Shown here in pieces: positions 1 through 7,210 of a DNA stretch of 56,799 nt. The notes beneath the pieces were generated by a model. The model was not told the origin of the DNA and did not search any database. It was given only the letters and a program-made list of their open reading frames with translations. Source of the stretch: an uncultured Clostridium sp. (GTDB lineage: Bacteria; Bacillota; Clostridia; Lachnospirales; Lachnospiraceae); contig CABVBU010000020.1 of NCBI GenBank assembly GCA_902496665.1, positions 1 through 56,799 of the forward strand, given 5' to 3'. The first letter of the stretch is position 1. The number at the start of each line of letters is the position of its first letter. Made by a program: the position numbers and the translations under genes.

Positions 1-55
1 ACTTGCGACCTCTGCGTCCCGAACGCAGCGCTCTACCAAACTGAGCCACGCCTCG
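1..55 (-). tRNA. tRNA-Pro (CGG), 3' part outside the window
   Basis: Read on the minus strand, the 7-base acceptor strand CGAGGCG starts at 55, followed by a D arm (GCTC/GAGC), then an anticodon stem CTGCG/CGCAG with loop TTCGGGA. The anticodon CGG specifies proline. The variable loop AGGTC and the start of the T arm are seen before the window ends, so the T loop and 3' acceptor strand are missing. Confidence 0.9.
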
Positions 56-72
56 TCTCGATTACGTACGTA

Positions 73-101
73 AGTATAATATAGATTTGCGGAAATGTCA
101 A
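73..101 (-). promoter_or_regulatory. Sigma-A promoter of the tRNA-Pro gene
   Basis: Minus strand: -35 TTGACA (101-96), 17-base spacer, -10 TATACT (78-73). The tRNA 5' end lies 18 bases downstream of the -10 box, as expected for a short tRNA leader. Confidence 0.75.
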
Positions 102-256
102 CAGCTTTTTTTGATTTTTTTCTATTTTTTGCATTTTTTCTACATTATCTACATTTTCTACTCTTCTTCCCATTTTTAATCTGTCACACATGCCTGACGG
201 ATTAAATTTCCGAAAAGAAATTAACAGAAAAGTTTTCTTTTTTAACAGAATAGTGT

Positions 257-490
257 TATAATGGTAAAAAGAGAACTCATCGCATCTGCTTATCTCAGTC
301 ATGAGGACCCACTTCTATAAGTGCCAGATCATAGCAGCCTTTCCGAGTGGGAATATCATCTCCATCTGGGAGGAACGCTCTGCGAAGGTATGCTGTGATC
401 CTGAAAAGAATTTGTCAGCCTGTGCTGACCGTGATCACACATCAGAGCTCTTGTGCGTTCAACTTAATTTTCCCGTAATTTTATATCCAG
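257..490 (+). ncRNA. Promoter and long structured leader / possible small RNA
   Basis: A TATAAT box lies at 257-262 (the -35 is weak) and is followed by about 235 bases before the next start codon. The stretch from about 268 to 460 can form several local stems: CTCA/TGAG near 292-303, CACTT/AAGTG near 309-322, GATCA-AGCA pairing with TGCT-TGATC around 327 and 390, CTCC/GGAG near 360, and GTCAGC/GCTGAC near 415-430; AAGAG near 268 can pair with CTCTT near 448. I do not recognise it as T-box, SRP RNA, RNase P or a standard riboswitch; the rod-like layout with a small 3' hairpin would also fit a 6S-like RNA. It is either a free RNA or the 5' UTR of the small membrane protein at 504. Confidence 0.35.
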
Positions 491-503
491 AGGGGGCGTT
501 TTT

Positions 504-755
504 ATGAAAGCAATCAGAATCCTTCTTTCCATTGCCATGCTGATCGCTGCCGGTCTCGGCGCTTTCAATGTAATTCCGTTGCGAACTGCGTACTTCACAC
601 TGATCATTCTTGTGGCGATCACTGTGAGTATCCGGATCATCCACCGGATCGCCGGCTCCGGCACCCCAAATACCATCGTCCGGATCATCAGCGAGATCAT
701 CGCGTCTCTCTGTATCCTCGGCTTCGCATTCTTTACTTACCGCACGATCGGATAG
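504..755 (+). CDS. Small membrane protein, function unknown
   Basis: An 83-residue protein with an AGAGGGGG ribosome site 8 bases before the ATG. Residues about 4-22, 29-46 and 60-78 are hydrophobic, giving two or three membrane helices; the middle loop is basic (RIIHRIAGSG). It ends just before a clear terminator, and it is preceded by a long structured leader, so it appears to be a single-gene transcript, possibly under leader control. I do not recognise a family. The antisense reading of the same stretch lacks start signals and is rejected. Confidence 0.65.
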   Translation: MKAIRILLSIAMLIAAGLGAFNVIPLRTAYFTLIILVAITVSIRIIHRIAGSGTPNTIVRIISEIIASLCILGFAFFTYRTIG

Positions 756-766
756 ATTTATGAGAT

Positions 767-808
767 ATAATCGCAGGCTGGAAAATCAAAATTCATGCCT
801 GCGATTAT
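767..808 (+). terminator. Terminator after the small membrane protein
   Basis: A 12-bp perfect stem (767-778 with 797-808, core TCGCAGGC/GCCTGCGA) with an 18-base loop, starting 12 bases after the stop codon; followed by TCTATG, a weak T tract. The next 135 bases (810-945) show nothing else. Confidence 0.65.
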
Positions 809-945
809 TCTATGTAAGATCACTTTTTCCTATATCTAACATCATATCCATAAATTCTTTTAAAATTCGCCCTTCGCATCTGATGAAAAAAAATTATCCT
901 ATCTTCACAAATGTCTTTCGCTCTTTCTAAAACATATCTTACTGC

Positions 946-991
946 AATAGAAAAGCGTCCTCTGCTTTTATAGTAGGGACGCTTTTCTATT
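946..991 (-). terminator. Hairpin at the end of the 103-aa membrane protein gene
   Basis: A 15-bp perfect stem (946-960 with 977-991, core AAAAGCGTCC/GGACGCTTTT) that overlaps the stop codon of the gene at 990. The T tract on the minus strand is poor, so it may act as a 3' stability hairpin or a weak terminator. Confidence 0.6.
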
Positions 992-1301
992 ACCAGTCAT
1001 CTATTTTTCTAGCGAGTCCTGTTGGTATAAACCACCACATAACTAATAAAATTATAAGTATTACATCCGCTACCTTCCCTAAAAATTGCAAAGGAATCAT
1101 AGCAAATCCTATAATAGGTAACGTTACTACTTGGATTATATATTGTACTAATTCCCCCAATGAGAAAGAGCCAAAAAACTTCGGTGGCGGATCGTCATAA
1201 GGAAATTTTTCACGAAAATCATAAGGATAGAGTAAATGTTTTATATACAATACGACTGCGGTAATTATAACACATTCCGGGTAAAACTTTATATATTTCA
1301 A
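990..1301 (-). CDS. Membrane protein, function unknown
   Basis: A 103-residue protein with hydrophobic stretches near residues 10-23, 50-72 and 76-92; the middle has a DDPPP loop. The only start in this frame is TTG at 1301. An excellent GGGAGGT ribosome site (1319-1313) is placed 5 bases before an ATG at 1308 that is in another frame and reads only 29 codons. So either the TTG, 11 bases from the site, is used, or the gene has a frame change close to its start. No family recognised; the gene stands between two terminated units. Confidence 0.5.
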   Translation of the reverse strand: MKYIKFYPECVIITAVVLYIKHLLYPYDFREKFPYDDPPPKFFGSFSLGELVQYIIQVVTLPIIGFAMIPLQFLGKVADVILIILLVMWWFIPTGLARKIDDW

Positions 1302-1323
1302 ATTTCATTGTTACCTCCCATCT

Positions 1324-1737
1324 CTACATCATCTTCTTAATCGTCTCGCAGAGCTCCGCCACAGCGGTCTCCTCGTTTCCGTTCCGGATATCCTCCACCA
1401 CGCAGGTTTTGATATGGTTGGATAAGAGGACTTTGCAGAAGCCGTTTAATGCAGACTGGACGGCAGACACCTGAACCAGGATATCCGGGCAGTAGCGTTC
1501 GTCCTGAACCATGGCTTTGATGCCGCGGACCTGACCCTCAATGCGATTTAAGCGGGTCAGAAGATCTTTCTCTTCCTTTTCTGTTCTATGTTTGTGACGG
1601 CAGTGACAGACAGCGTCATCGGACGGTGTTTCCGTTTCGGCAGTCACCGTATTTGCTGCCGCCTCTGCCCCTGTTGTCTCCATATTTACGTTTGCTGTCT
1701 CCGTTTCTCCGGCACAGCAGCATGATCTTTTCTCCAT
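1324..1737 (-). CDS. csoR: CsoR-type copper-sensing repressor
   Basis: CsoR/DUF156 family: all-helical DNA-binding repressor that lets go of its operator when Cu(I) is bound. The core (from about residue 55) has the helix LLTRLNRIEGQVRGI, then the Cu(I) ligands Cys (RYCPD) and His-x3-Cys (NHIKTC). The ATG at 1737 is chosen because GGGGAGG sits 8 bases upstream; the longer reading would start at a TTG that overlaps this site. The protein has an unusual N-terminal extension of about 50 residues with a CCC cluster and a CHCRHKH motif, which could bind more metal. An operator matching the one before copA lies 67 bases upstream, suggesting autoregulation. Confidence 0.92.
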   Translation of the reverse strand: MEKRSCCCAGETETANVNMETTGAEAAANTVTAETETPSDDAVCHCRHKHRTEKEEKDLLTRLNRIEGQVRGIKAMVQDERYCPDILVQVSAVQSALNGFCKVLLSNHIKTCVVEDIRNGNEETAVAELCETIKKMM

Positions 1738-1803
1738 GTGCAGCCTCCCCAATTTATCTCTACATTATTTCGAGTTTTTCTCCCATCTGCTATCAATATT
1801 TAT

Positions 1804-1820
1804 ATACCCCTGTCCGGTAT
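1804..1820. promoter_or_regulatory. CsoR operator before csoR
   Basis: ATACCC-N5-CGGTAT, the same 6-5-6 layout as ATACCC-N5-GGGTAT before copA (4477-4493). It lies 67 bases upstream of the csoR start, where the promoter is expected. The match between two sites beside csoR and its target supports the call. Confidence 0.75.
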
Positions 1821-1925
1821 TATGGCACTCTCTTATCAGAAAGCTTTCCCAGATAGCAGGAAAGCCGCCCCAGGAGTCTTTCATCCCAGAGCAGCTGATA
1901 TTTAATCATTTCATGCGGTCATCGA

Positions 1926-2129
1926 TCAGCCGATTACCTTATAATCCTTATCCTCAATCGCTTTCTTGAGCACATCTGTCGGAACATTCTTTGTGAGTGT
2001 TACAGTTGCAGTTCCCTTTACATGATCTGCCTCTGCAGCGGATACGCCGTCGATAGCCTCGAGTGCCTTCTTGACAGTTGCCTCACAGTGGCAGCACATC
2101 ATACCTTCAACTTTTAATGTCTTTTCCAT
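1926..2129 (-). CDS. copZ: Possible nested CopZ copper chaperone (internal start in copA)
   Basis: Starting at ATG 2129, in the copA frame, are 67 residues that form a complete HMA fold: MEKTLKVEGMMCCHCEATV with the Cu-binding CxxC-type motif, and DYKVIG at the end, typical of free CopZ. AAGGAG (2144-2139) lies 9 bases before this ATG, ideal for initiation, and is encoded inside the lysine/glutamate-rich linker. Seen: in-frame fusion with intact start signals. Inferred: the cell could make both the fused CopA and free CopZ from one gene, or the intergenic stop was lost recently. Confidence 0.5.
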   Translation of the reverse strand: MEKTLKVEGMMCCHCEATVKKALEAIDGVSAAEADHVKGTATVTLTKNVPTDVLKKAIEDKDYKVIG

Positions 2130-4451
2130 CGTTTTACTCTCCTTTTCTTCTTTATGAGTTTTTATTTTTATCTTTTTGTCCCTGTCGGAACGCCGGATAT
2201 CAAAGAAATTTAAGCGCAGGGCGTTGGATACAACACAGAAGCTGGATAAGCTCATGGCCGCGGCGCCGAACATCGGATTCAGTTTCCATCCGAAGACCGG
2301 GATCCAGAGTCCCATGGCAAGCGGGATTCCGATCACGTTGTAGAAAAATGCCCAGAACAGGTTCTCGTGGATATTCCGGAGTGTCGCGCGGCTTAAGCGG
2401 ATCGCTGCCGGGACATCGGATAAGCGGCTCTTCATGAGGACCACATCCGCCGCGTCGATGGCAACATCTGTTCCGGCTCCGATAGCGATACCCATATCGG
2501 CTCTCGTGAGGGCCGGGGCGTCGTTGATTCCGTCGCCGACCATCGCAACCTTTCCTTTTTCCTTGAGCTTTCTGATCACACTTTCCTTACCGTCCGGGAG
2601 GACTCCGGCGATGACCTCGTCGACGCCCGCCTCTTTCCCGACGGCCTTCGCAGTGCGCTCGTTGTCGCCCGTCAGCATGACTACATGGATTCCCATGTTC
2701 TGGAGCTCCTTGATCGCCTGCGGGCTGTCTTCCTTGATCATATCCGCAACAGCGACGATGCCCACAAGCTTCTCATTTTCTGCAAAGAATAACGGAGTCT
2801 TTCCACTCTCAGCGAGAGCTTCAGATTTCTTCTTCATATCTTCCGAAACAGCCACATGAGTTCCGATAAACTTCATGTTTCCGCCGTAGATCGTATTTCC
2901 ATTTAACTTCGCGGAAAGTCCGTTTCCGGGAAGTGCCGCAAAATCTGTCACTTCAGCCGCGGAGAGTCCCATCTCCTCACCTTTTAAGAGGACCGCCTTC
3001 GCCAGCGGGTGTTCACTCTTCTTCTCAAGGGCAAACGCCATGGAGAGAAGCTCTGTCTCATCAACGCCGTCCGCCGGGACGATGTCTGTCACGCGTGGCT
3101 CGCCGCTTGTGATGGTTCCAGTCTTATCCAGGGCAACGATCTCAACTTTTCCTGTCTCTTCCAGGGAGACCGCAGTTTTAAAGAGGATTCCGTTCTTCGC
3201 TCCCATACCATTGCCCACCATGATGGCAACCGGTGTCGCAAGACCTAAGGCGCAGGGGCAGCTGATAACGAGGACGGAAATGCCGCGGGCTAAGGCGAAG
3301 GCCATTGTCTCTCCTGCGAGGAGCCAGCCGATCGTCGTGATGATCGCAATCGTGATCACGGCAGGTACAAATACGCCGGATACCTTATCGGCGATCTTCG
3401 CGATGGGCGCTTTTGTGGCAGCCGCATCGCTGACCATCCTGATAATCTGGGAAAGCGTGGTGTCCTCTCCGACTCTCGATGCCTCGCAGCGGATAAAGCC
3501 GGACTGATTTAATGTCGCTGCAGAAACAAGGTCCCCTGCCGCCTTATCCACCGGAATACTCTCCCCTGTGAGGGCGGACTCGTTTACTGCGCTGCTTCCC
3601 TCTAAGACGATACCGTCCACGGGTATATTTTCACCCGGGCGGACTACAAAGATGTCGCCTTTTTTGACCTGAGCGATCGGGACTGTTGTCTCAACACCGT
3701 CCTTTTCGATCACGGCGGTCTTCGGAGCCAGCTTCATTAAACCTTTTAAGGCATCTGTGGTGCGCCCCTTAGATCTTGCTTCCAGCATTTTTCCGACGGT
3801 GATAAGGGTTAAGATCATTGCCGCGGACTCAAAGTAGAACTCGTGCATGTAGCTCATGACCGCGTCCATGTTGCCTTTTACCTGGGCGTCTGTCATCATG
3901 AACAGGGCGTAGGTGCTCCAGGCGAAGGAGGCACTGGACCCGAGGGCTACAAGGGTGTCCATATTCGGAGAACCGTGGAGCAGACCCTTAAAGCCGCTGA
4001 TAAAAAATTTCTGGTTGATCACCATGACGCTCACGGTGAGAAGGAGCTGTAAGAGTCCCATCGCCACATGGTTTCCGTTGAAGAAAGCCGGAAGCGGCCA
4101 GTTCCACATCATATGTCCCATGGAAAAATACATGAGAACCAGAAGGAAACCGATTGAAGAAACGAGTCGTTTCTTTAAAACCGGGGTCTCATGGTCTTCC
4201 AGGGCGGATTCGTCGTAGAGGGAGCTGTCTCCTGCCTCATCTGCTTTTGCCGCGCCTTTTACGGACGCTCCGTAACCGGCGGTCTGGACTGCCGCGATAA
4301 TTTCTGAGGAGGAAGCTGTACCTTCAACACCCATGGAGTTCGTGAGCAGGCTCACGGAGCAGGATGTAACACCCGGCACCTTGGAAACTGCCTTCTCCAC
4401 GCGGGCCTGGCAGGCAGCACAGCTCATTCCTGTCACTGTATACTGTTCCAT
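1926..4451 (-). CDS. copA: Cu(I)-exporting P1B-type ATPase CopA with C-terminal CopZ-like domain
   Basis: Pumps Cu(I) out of the cytoplasm. The 841-residue protein has one N-terminal HMA domain (GMSCAAC, about residue 8), TGES in the actuator domain, SCPCALG in membrane helix 6, the phosphorylation site DKTGT, SEHPLA, and the hinge GDGINDAP. The start at 4451 has AAAGGA upstream; an earlier in-frame ATG has none. After the last helix, where CopA proteins normally end, the frame runs on through a lysine-rich linker into a second HMA domain (EGMMCCHC) of 67 residues. That tail is preceded by its own AAGGAG and ATG. Transcribed from a CsoR-operated promoter; csoR follows downstream. Confidence 0.95.
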   Translation of the reverse strand: MEQYTVTGMSCAACQARVEKAVSKVPGVTSCSVSLLTNSMGVEGTASSSEIIAAVQTAGYGASVKGAAKADEAGDSSLYDESALEDHETPVLKKRLVSSIGFLLVLMYFSMGHMMWNWPLPAFFNGNHVAMGLLQLLLTVSVMVINQKFFISGFKGLLHGSPNMDTLVALGSSASFAWSTYALFMMTDAQVKGNMDAVMSYMHEFYFESAAMILTLITVGKMLEARSKGRTTDALKGLMKLAPKTAVIEKDGVETTVPIAQVKKGDIFVVRPGENIPVDGIVLEGSSAVNESALTGESIPVDKAAGDLVSAATLNQSGFIRCEASRVGEDTTLSQIIRMVSDAAATKAPIAKIADKVSGVFVPAVITIAIITTIGWLLAGETMAFALARGISVLVISCPCALGLATPVAIMVGNGMGAKNGILFKTAVSLEETGKVEIVALDKTGTITSGEPRVTDIVPADGVDETELLSMAFALEKKSEHPLAKAVLLKGEEMGLSAAEVTDFAALPGNGLSAKLNGNTIYGGNMKFIGTHVAVSEDMKKKSEALAESGKTPLFFAENEKLVGIVAVADMIKEDSPQAIKELQNMGIHVVMLTGDNERTAKAVGKEAGVDEVIAGVLPDGKESVIRKLKEKGKVAMVGDGINDAPALTRADMGIAIGAGTDVAIDAADVVLMKSRLSDVPAAIRLSRATLRNIHENLFWAFFYNVIGIPLAMGLWIPVFGWKLNPMFGAAAMSLSSFCVVSNALRLNFFDIRRSDRDKKIKIKTHKEEKESKTMEKTLKVEGMMCCHCEATVKKALEAIDGVSAAEADHVKGTATVTLTKNVPTDVLKKAIEDKDYKVIG

Positions 4452-4475
4452 ATCTGTCGTTCCTTTCCGTTGTTG

Positions 4476-4527
4476 TATACCCATACCGGGTATATGTAAA
4501 TAATAGCACGGTTGTAGGAATTGTCAA
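4476..4527 (-). promoter_or_regulatory. copA promoter and CsoR operator
   Basis: Minus strand: -35 TTGACA (4527-4522), 16-base spacer, -10 TATTAT (4505-4500), and directly after it the operator TATACCCATACCGGGTATA (4494-4476), a near-perfect inverted repeat centred on the transcription start. A bound repressor here would block initiation. Confidence 0.85.
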
Positions 4528-4602
4528 GACTTCTTGTTGAGAATTTTTATCTCTTTAAAAAGTATTGTATTGAATCAGCCGGATTATACAGCATTTTCCT
4601 GC

Positions 4603-4665
4603 AAAAAACATGCCCCTTTCGGGCAGCAGATCAAATTCTTCTGACCTGCCGCCTAAAAGGGGCAT
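4603..4665 (-). terminator. Terminator after the ABC transporter remnant
   Basis: ATGCCCCTTT (4610-4619) pairs with AAAGGGGCAT (4656-4665), with a second inner stem GGCAG/CTGCC. On the minus strand the stem is followed by TGTTTTTT, so it ends transcripts coming from the right. Confidence 0.75.
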
Positions 4666-4697
4666 ACTTTTCATTCAGCCACCTGTCACAGCGCCGC

Positions 4698-4872
4698 TTA
4701 TTTTTTCTGTTTCCACTGTGCCGACTCTGACCGTAGCTTTACGAGTCTCGCGTAAAGCCCGTTCTTCTTCATCTGATCCTCATGGGTTCCGCGCTCAACG
4801 ATGGTTCTGTGGTCGAATACCAGGATCAAGTCCACGTTCTGGATCGTGGGGAGTCTGTGGGCGAAAATAGCA
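4698..4872 (-). pseudogene. 3' remnant of an ABC transporter ATPase
   Basis: The minus strand encodes the last part of an ABC exporter ATPase: an AHRLPTIQNVDLILVF stretch (H-loop region), then HRTIVERGTHEDQMKKNGLY, and a KQKK end with TAA at 4700. Walker A, the signature motif and Walker B are absent, and just upstream the frame is lost. No start codon or ribosome site serves it. This is the tail of a deleted multidrug-type ABC transporter; its original terminator survives downstream. Confidence 0.85.
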
Positions 4873-4917
4873 ATGCATCAAGTATCTCCAGGCCGCTGAC
4901 AGCTGGGATAAATTTTA

Positions 4918-5613
4918 TCAGTCTCTCAGAATCAGATCCACAAGCGCCCCGATATGTACCTGCATCACATCGATATACGGAACCGGCAGATCCACGCCCG
5001 CGAAGATCAGAGGAAGCTCCGTGCAGCCGAGTACGACTGCCTGTACGTTCTCTTCCCTGATGATCCGCTCCGCAATTCTTTTAAACTCCTTCTGTGTCTC
5101 CGGGAGAACCTTTCCGAACTCCAGCTCTGTCTCGATCTTTCTTCCGATATAATTCTTCTCTTCCTCGTTCGGAGTTACGACCTCAACACCACGCTCTGCG
5201 AAGGATTTCTGGAAAAAGATGCCGTTCATAGTGGGCAGGGTGCCGAGAAGACAGATCTTTTTATATCCGCGCTCCACCGCATAATCTCTGGCTGTGTCCA
5301 CCATGCTGATGACCGGGATCGGGGATTCTTTGGAAAGTTCATCAAAAACGATATGCGGTGTGATTCCGGTTAACGCCGCATACTCGGCTCCCGCTGCCGC
5401 AAGATTTTTCATTCCCTTTATGAGGTACTCAATAAGTCCCGCGTAGTCCTGTTTTTCGCAAAATCCGAGGACATCAAACACACTGAGACTCTCGATCACA
5501 AGGTTCGGGAAGAAGTTCTTCCCACTCTTCTTCTGCACGCCATACTCGATTCCCTTATAATATTCGATCGTGGACTCTGGACCGGTTCCTCCGATCAGAC
5601 CTAATTTATTCAT
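4918..5613 (-). CDS. Aspartate/glutamate racemase family enzyme
   Basis: A 231-residue two-domain racemase starting at ATG 5613, with AAGGAGG 8 bases upstream. N-terminal GLIGGTGPESTIEYY and C-terminal LGCTELPLIF are family signatures. PLP-independent racemases usually use two cysteines; here the first is replaced (ALTGITPH, Thr in place of Cys in the usual CANT motif), while the second, in GCTEL, is kept. A Thr/Cys pair is known from the L-Asp/L-Glu-specific racemase YgeA of E. coli, so L-acid specificity is plausible. The gene is alone, driven by an array of repeated promoters; it may supply D-Glu or D-Asp to peptidoglycan or act in amino-acid turnover. Confidence 0.88.
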   Translation of the reverse strand: MNKLGLIGGTGPESTIEYYKGIEYGVQKKSGKNFFPNLVIESLSVFDVLGFCEKQDYAGLIEYLIKGMKNLAAAGAEYAALTGITPHIVFDELSKESPIPVISMVDTARDYAVERGYKKICLLGTLPTMNGIFFQKSFAERGVEVVTPNEEEKNYIGRKIETELEFGKVLPETQKEFKRIAERIIREENVQAVVLGCTELPLIFAGVDLPVPYIDVMQVHIGALVDLILRD

Positions 5614-5676
5614 TATGGATTCCTCCTTCATATTCTGCGGTTTTCGTTCATGTATGCCTTTAAGCTGCTTGAATTT

Positions 5677-5877
5677 GCTAATTTTTAGTATAGCACTCAG
5701 ATGTCACCGAGCGCAACAAAATATTTTGCTAATTTTTAGTATAGCACTCAGATGTCACCGAGCGCAACAAAATATTTTGCTAATTTTTAGTATAGCACTC
5801 AGATGTCACCGAGCGCAACAAAATATTTTGCTAATTTTTAGTATAGCACTCAGATGTCACCGAGCGCAACAAAATAT
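5677..5877. repeat. Four tandem 51-bp repeats carrying a promoter
   Basis: Direct repeats start at 5677, 5728, 5779 and 5830, exactly 51 bases apart and identical except for the last three bases of the fourth copy. On the minus strand each unit holds TTGCGC, 18 bases, TATACT, with an extended TGC before the -10. All four point at the racemase gene. Because 51 is a multiple of three, the plus strand shows a repeated peptide in a long open frame, which is an artefact. Confidence 0.95.
5687..5716 (-). promoter_or_regulatory. Racemase promoter (nearest of four copies)
   Basis: -35 TTGCGC (5716-5711), 18-base spacer, extended -10 TGC-TATACT (5692-5687). Predicted start about 5680, giving a leader of roughly 67 bases before the racemase ATG. 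The same boxes recur every 51 bases upstream. Confidence 0.6.
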
Positions 5878-5924
5878 AGTAGCAGGACATCAATGCCAAC
5901 TCACCGATGCCCTGTCACCGTTTT

Positions 5925-6098
5925 TCAACGATCTGTATTATTTGCCCGAATGATCCCTGCAATTCCAAGCACTAAAGCCACGGCTCCAATCCCCCCAATC
6001 ACCGCCGGAGGAAAACCTCCTCCGAGTTTTCCTGCCCATCCTTTAGTCTTTATACATTTTCTCGATCACACAAGTATGTGTTTTGGTATCTCTATCAT
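5925..6098 (-). pseudogene. Small membrane protein gene with in-frame TGA
   Basis: ATG at 6098 has AGGAATTAATT upstream and begins MIEIPKHILV, then TGA at 6068. Without the stop, the same frame continues for 46 codons with a glycine-rich, membrane-spanning segment (PAVIGGIGAVALVLGIAGII) and ends at TGA 5927. The downstream part has no start of its own with a ribosome site except a possible GTG. So it looks like a 57-residue membrane protein broken at codon 11; recoding or a sequencing error are the alternatives. It is last in the minus-strand run that begins at 8182. Confidence 0.5.
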
Positions 6099-6132
6099 AA
6101 TTAATTCCTGCCAGAAGCAGATTTCCCTGATA

Positions 6133-6534
6133 TTATTTCTTGAAGCTAATTGAATCAATCTGGAGATAGATTTTCTGATGGCGCGAAATGGAAAGTTCAA
6201 GTATATACTTGTCCGTGCTGTCATCCTCTGTACATTGAAATACCATTTCACCATTTCCATCATCCAAGGCAATGATATGAAACTCTGAAACATTTTCCGT
6301 AATATTATGATAATCACTTACAAAAGTCTCTGGTTCCGACGCGATCGACCATTCTTTACTCTTGTTATCATTATTAAGTTCCAGCAGTAGAGAATCTCCA
6401 TCGACAACCTTAACCGACCAATTATCACCATCGGCAACAAATGATGTTGGCTTATATGGTCTGTTTAAGAACATTACCGCTGCACCAACTGCTGCACATA
6501 CCACGCCAGTTAAAAGGATAATAACTTTCTTCAT
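6133..6534 (-). CDS. Exported/membrane-anchored protein, function unknown
   Basis: 133 residues, start with AGAGGTGA upstream. A lysine pair and a hydrophobic segment (residues 5-24) form a signal peptide or anchor with no lipobox; the rest is a polar, probably beta-rich extracellular domain. The pattern of a GDSLLLEL strand, a KEWSIAS strand and a GEMVFQC strand is loosely like the chagasin/I42 inhibitor fold, but no diagnostic loop motif is present, so this is only a suggestion. It belongs to the minus-strand run of small envelope proteins 8182-5925. Confidence 0.7.
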   Translation of the reverse strand: MKKVIILLTGVVCAAVGAAVMFLNRPYKPTSFVADGDNWSVKVVDGDSLLLELNNDNKSKEWSIASEPETFVSDYHNITENVSEFHIIALDDGNGEMVFQCTEDDSTDKYILELSISRHQKIYLQIDSISFKK

Positions 6535-6579
6535 ACAGATCTCACCTCTTTATTACATTCCGATTGGTCTAAAATTCCG

Positions 6580-6858
6580 CTATTTTTTATTCACAGCAAT
6601 GGCCCCGGCATTCGCTAATAACATAAGAACGACATACCCGCATAAGATCGTAAACATAGACGGAACAACATCCGACAGCGCACTCCAGTCTCCCTTATTC
6701 ACCCAATCTAAAACCATCCGATACTGCATCAACAGAGTAACTGCCACAAACGCCAAAGAACATCCTGAAGCCCAATTTGTCTCCTCCTTTTTCTTAGCAG
6801 CCATTCCCCAGGCTGCCACGCAAAAAACAACACTCATAATACCAGTTGCTATCCTCAT
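6580..6858 (-). CDS. Small three-helix membrane protein, function unknown
   Basis: 92 residues, AAGAGGAGG ribosome site. Hydrophobic segments at about residues 3-20, 30-45 and 65-86, with a KKKEE loop after the first. No family recognised. Its neighbours on both sides are also short membrane or exported proteins in the same orientation with gaps of 45-80 bases, so an operon is likely. Confidence 0.7.
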   Translation of the reverse strand: MRIATGIMSVVFCVAAWGMAAKKKEETNWASGCSLAFVAVTLLMQYRMVLDWVNKGDWSALSDVVPSMFTILCGYVVLMLLANAGAIAVNKK

Positions 6859-6938
6859 ACACGATACCTCCTCTTAATTCCATACTGTCCCGTTCTATTT
6901 GTTTCCTTACGTCCTCCAATTTCCAGCCAAAATAACTA

Positions 6939-7172
6939 CTACTGTCTGTCCTTTCGAACCAGTTCAACCAACATAACCGCGATCCCCAAAACCACCAGGA
7001 GGATAGCCATCCCAAACACCTCTGTCAGCCCCATCTCCGCCACCGTAGTCATAAATCTCCCCGGCGGAGTCGACCACCCGGATGTCAGGTTATTTCCAGC
7101 CACAAACATCACCATCATCGCCCAGATACTTCCGGTCAAAGATAAAAAGCCGCCAATCAATACTTTCTTCAT
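6939..7172 (-). CDS. Small two-helix membrane protein, function unknown
   Basis: 77 residues, AAAGGAGGAA ribosome site. First helix about residues 5-26, then a short exposed loop (NLTSGWSTPPGRFM), second helix about 49-70 and a charged end (VRKDRQ). No family recognised. It lies 38 bases after the lipoprotein gene and is probably co-transcribed with it. Confidence 0.7.
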   Translation of the reverse strand: MKKVLIGGFLSLTGSIWAMMVMFVAGNNLTSGWSTPPGRFMTTVAEMGLTEVFGMAILLVVLGIAVMLVELVRKDRQ

Positions 7173-7210
7173 TCCTTATTCCTCCTTTGCCTTAGATCCT
7201 ATCGATTCAT

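Noticed and set aside
4521..4890. Plus-strand frames over the ABC remnant
   Set aside because: Antisense to a recognisable ABC ATPase tail; no ribosome site.
5677..5877. CRISPR array
   Set aside because: Direct tandem copies of 51 bases with no spacers and no cas genes.
5570..5953. Plus-strand open frame of 127 codons with a repeated peptide
   Set aside because: It is antisense to the racemase start and its repeats arise only because the 51-bp promoter unit is a multiple of three; no ribosome site.
6133..6534. Chagasin/I42 protease inhibitor
   Set aside because: The strand pattern is only loosely similar and the diagnostic NPTTG-type loop is missing, so it is not named as such.
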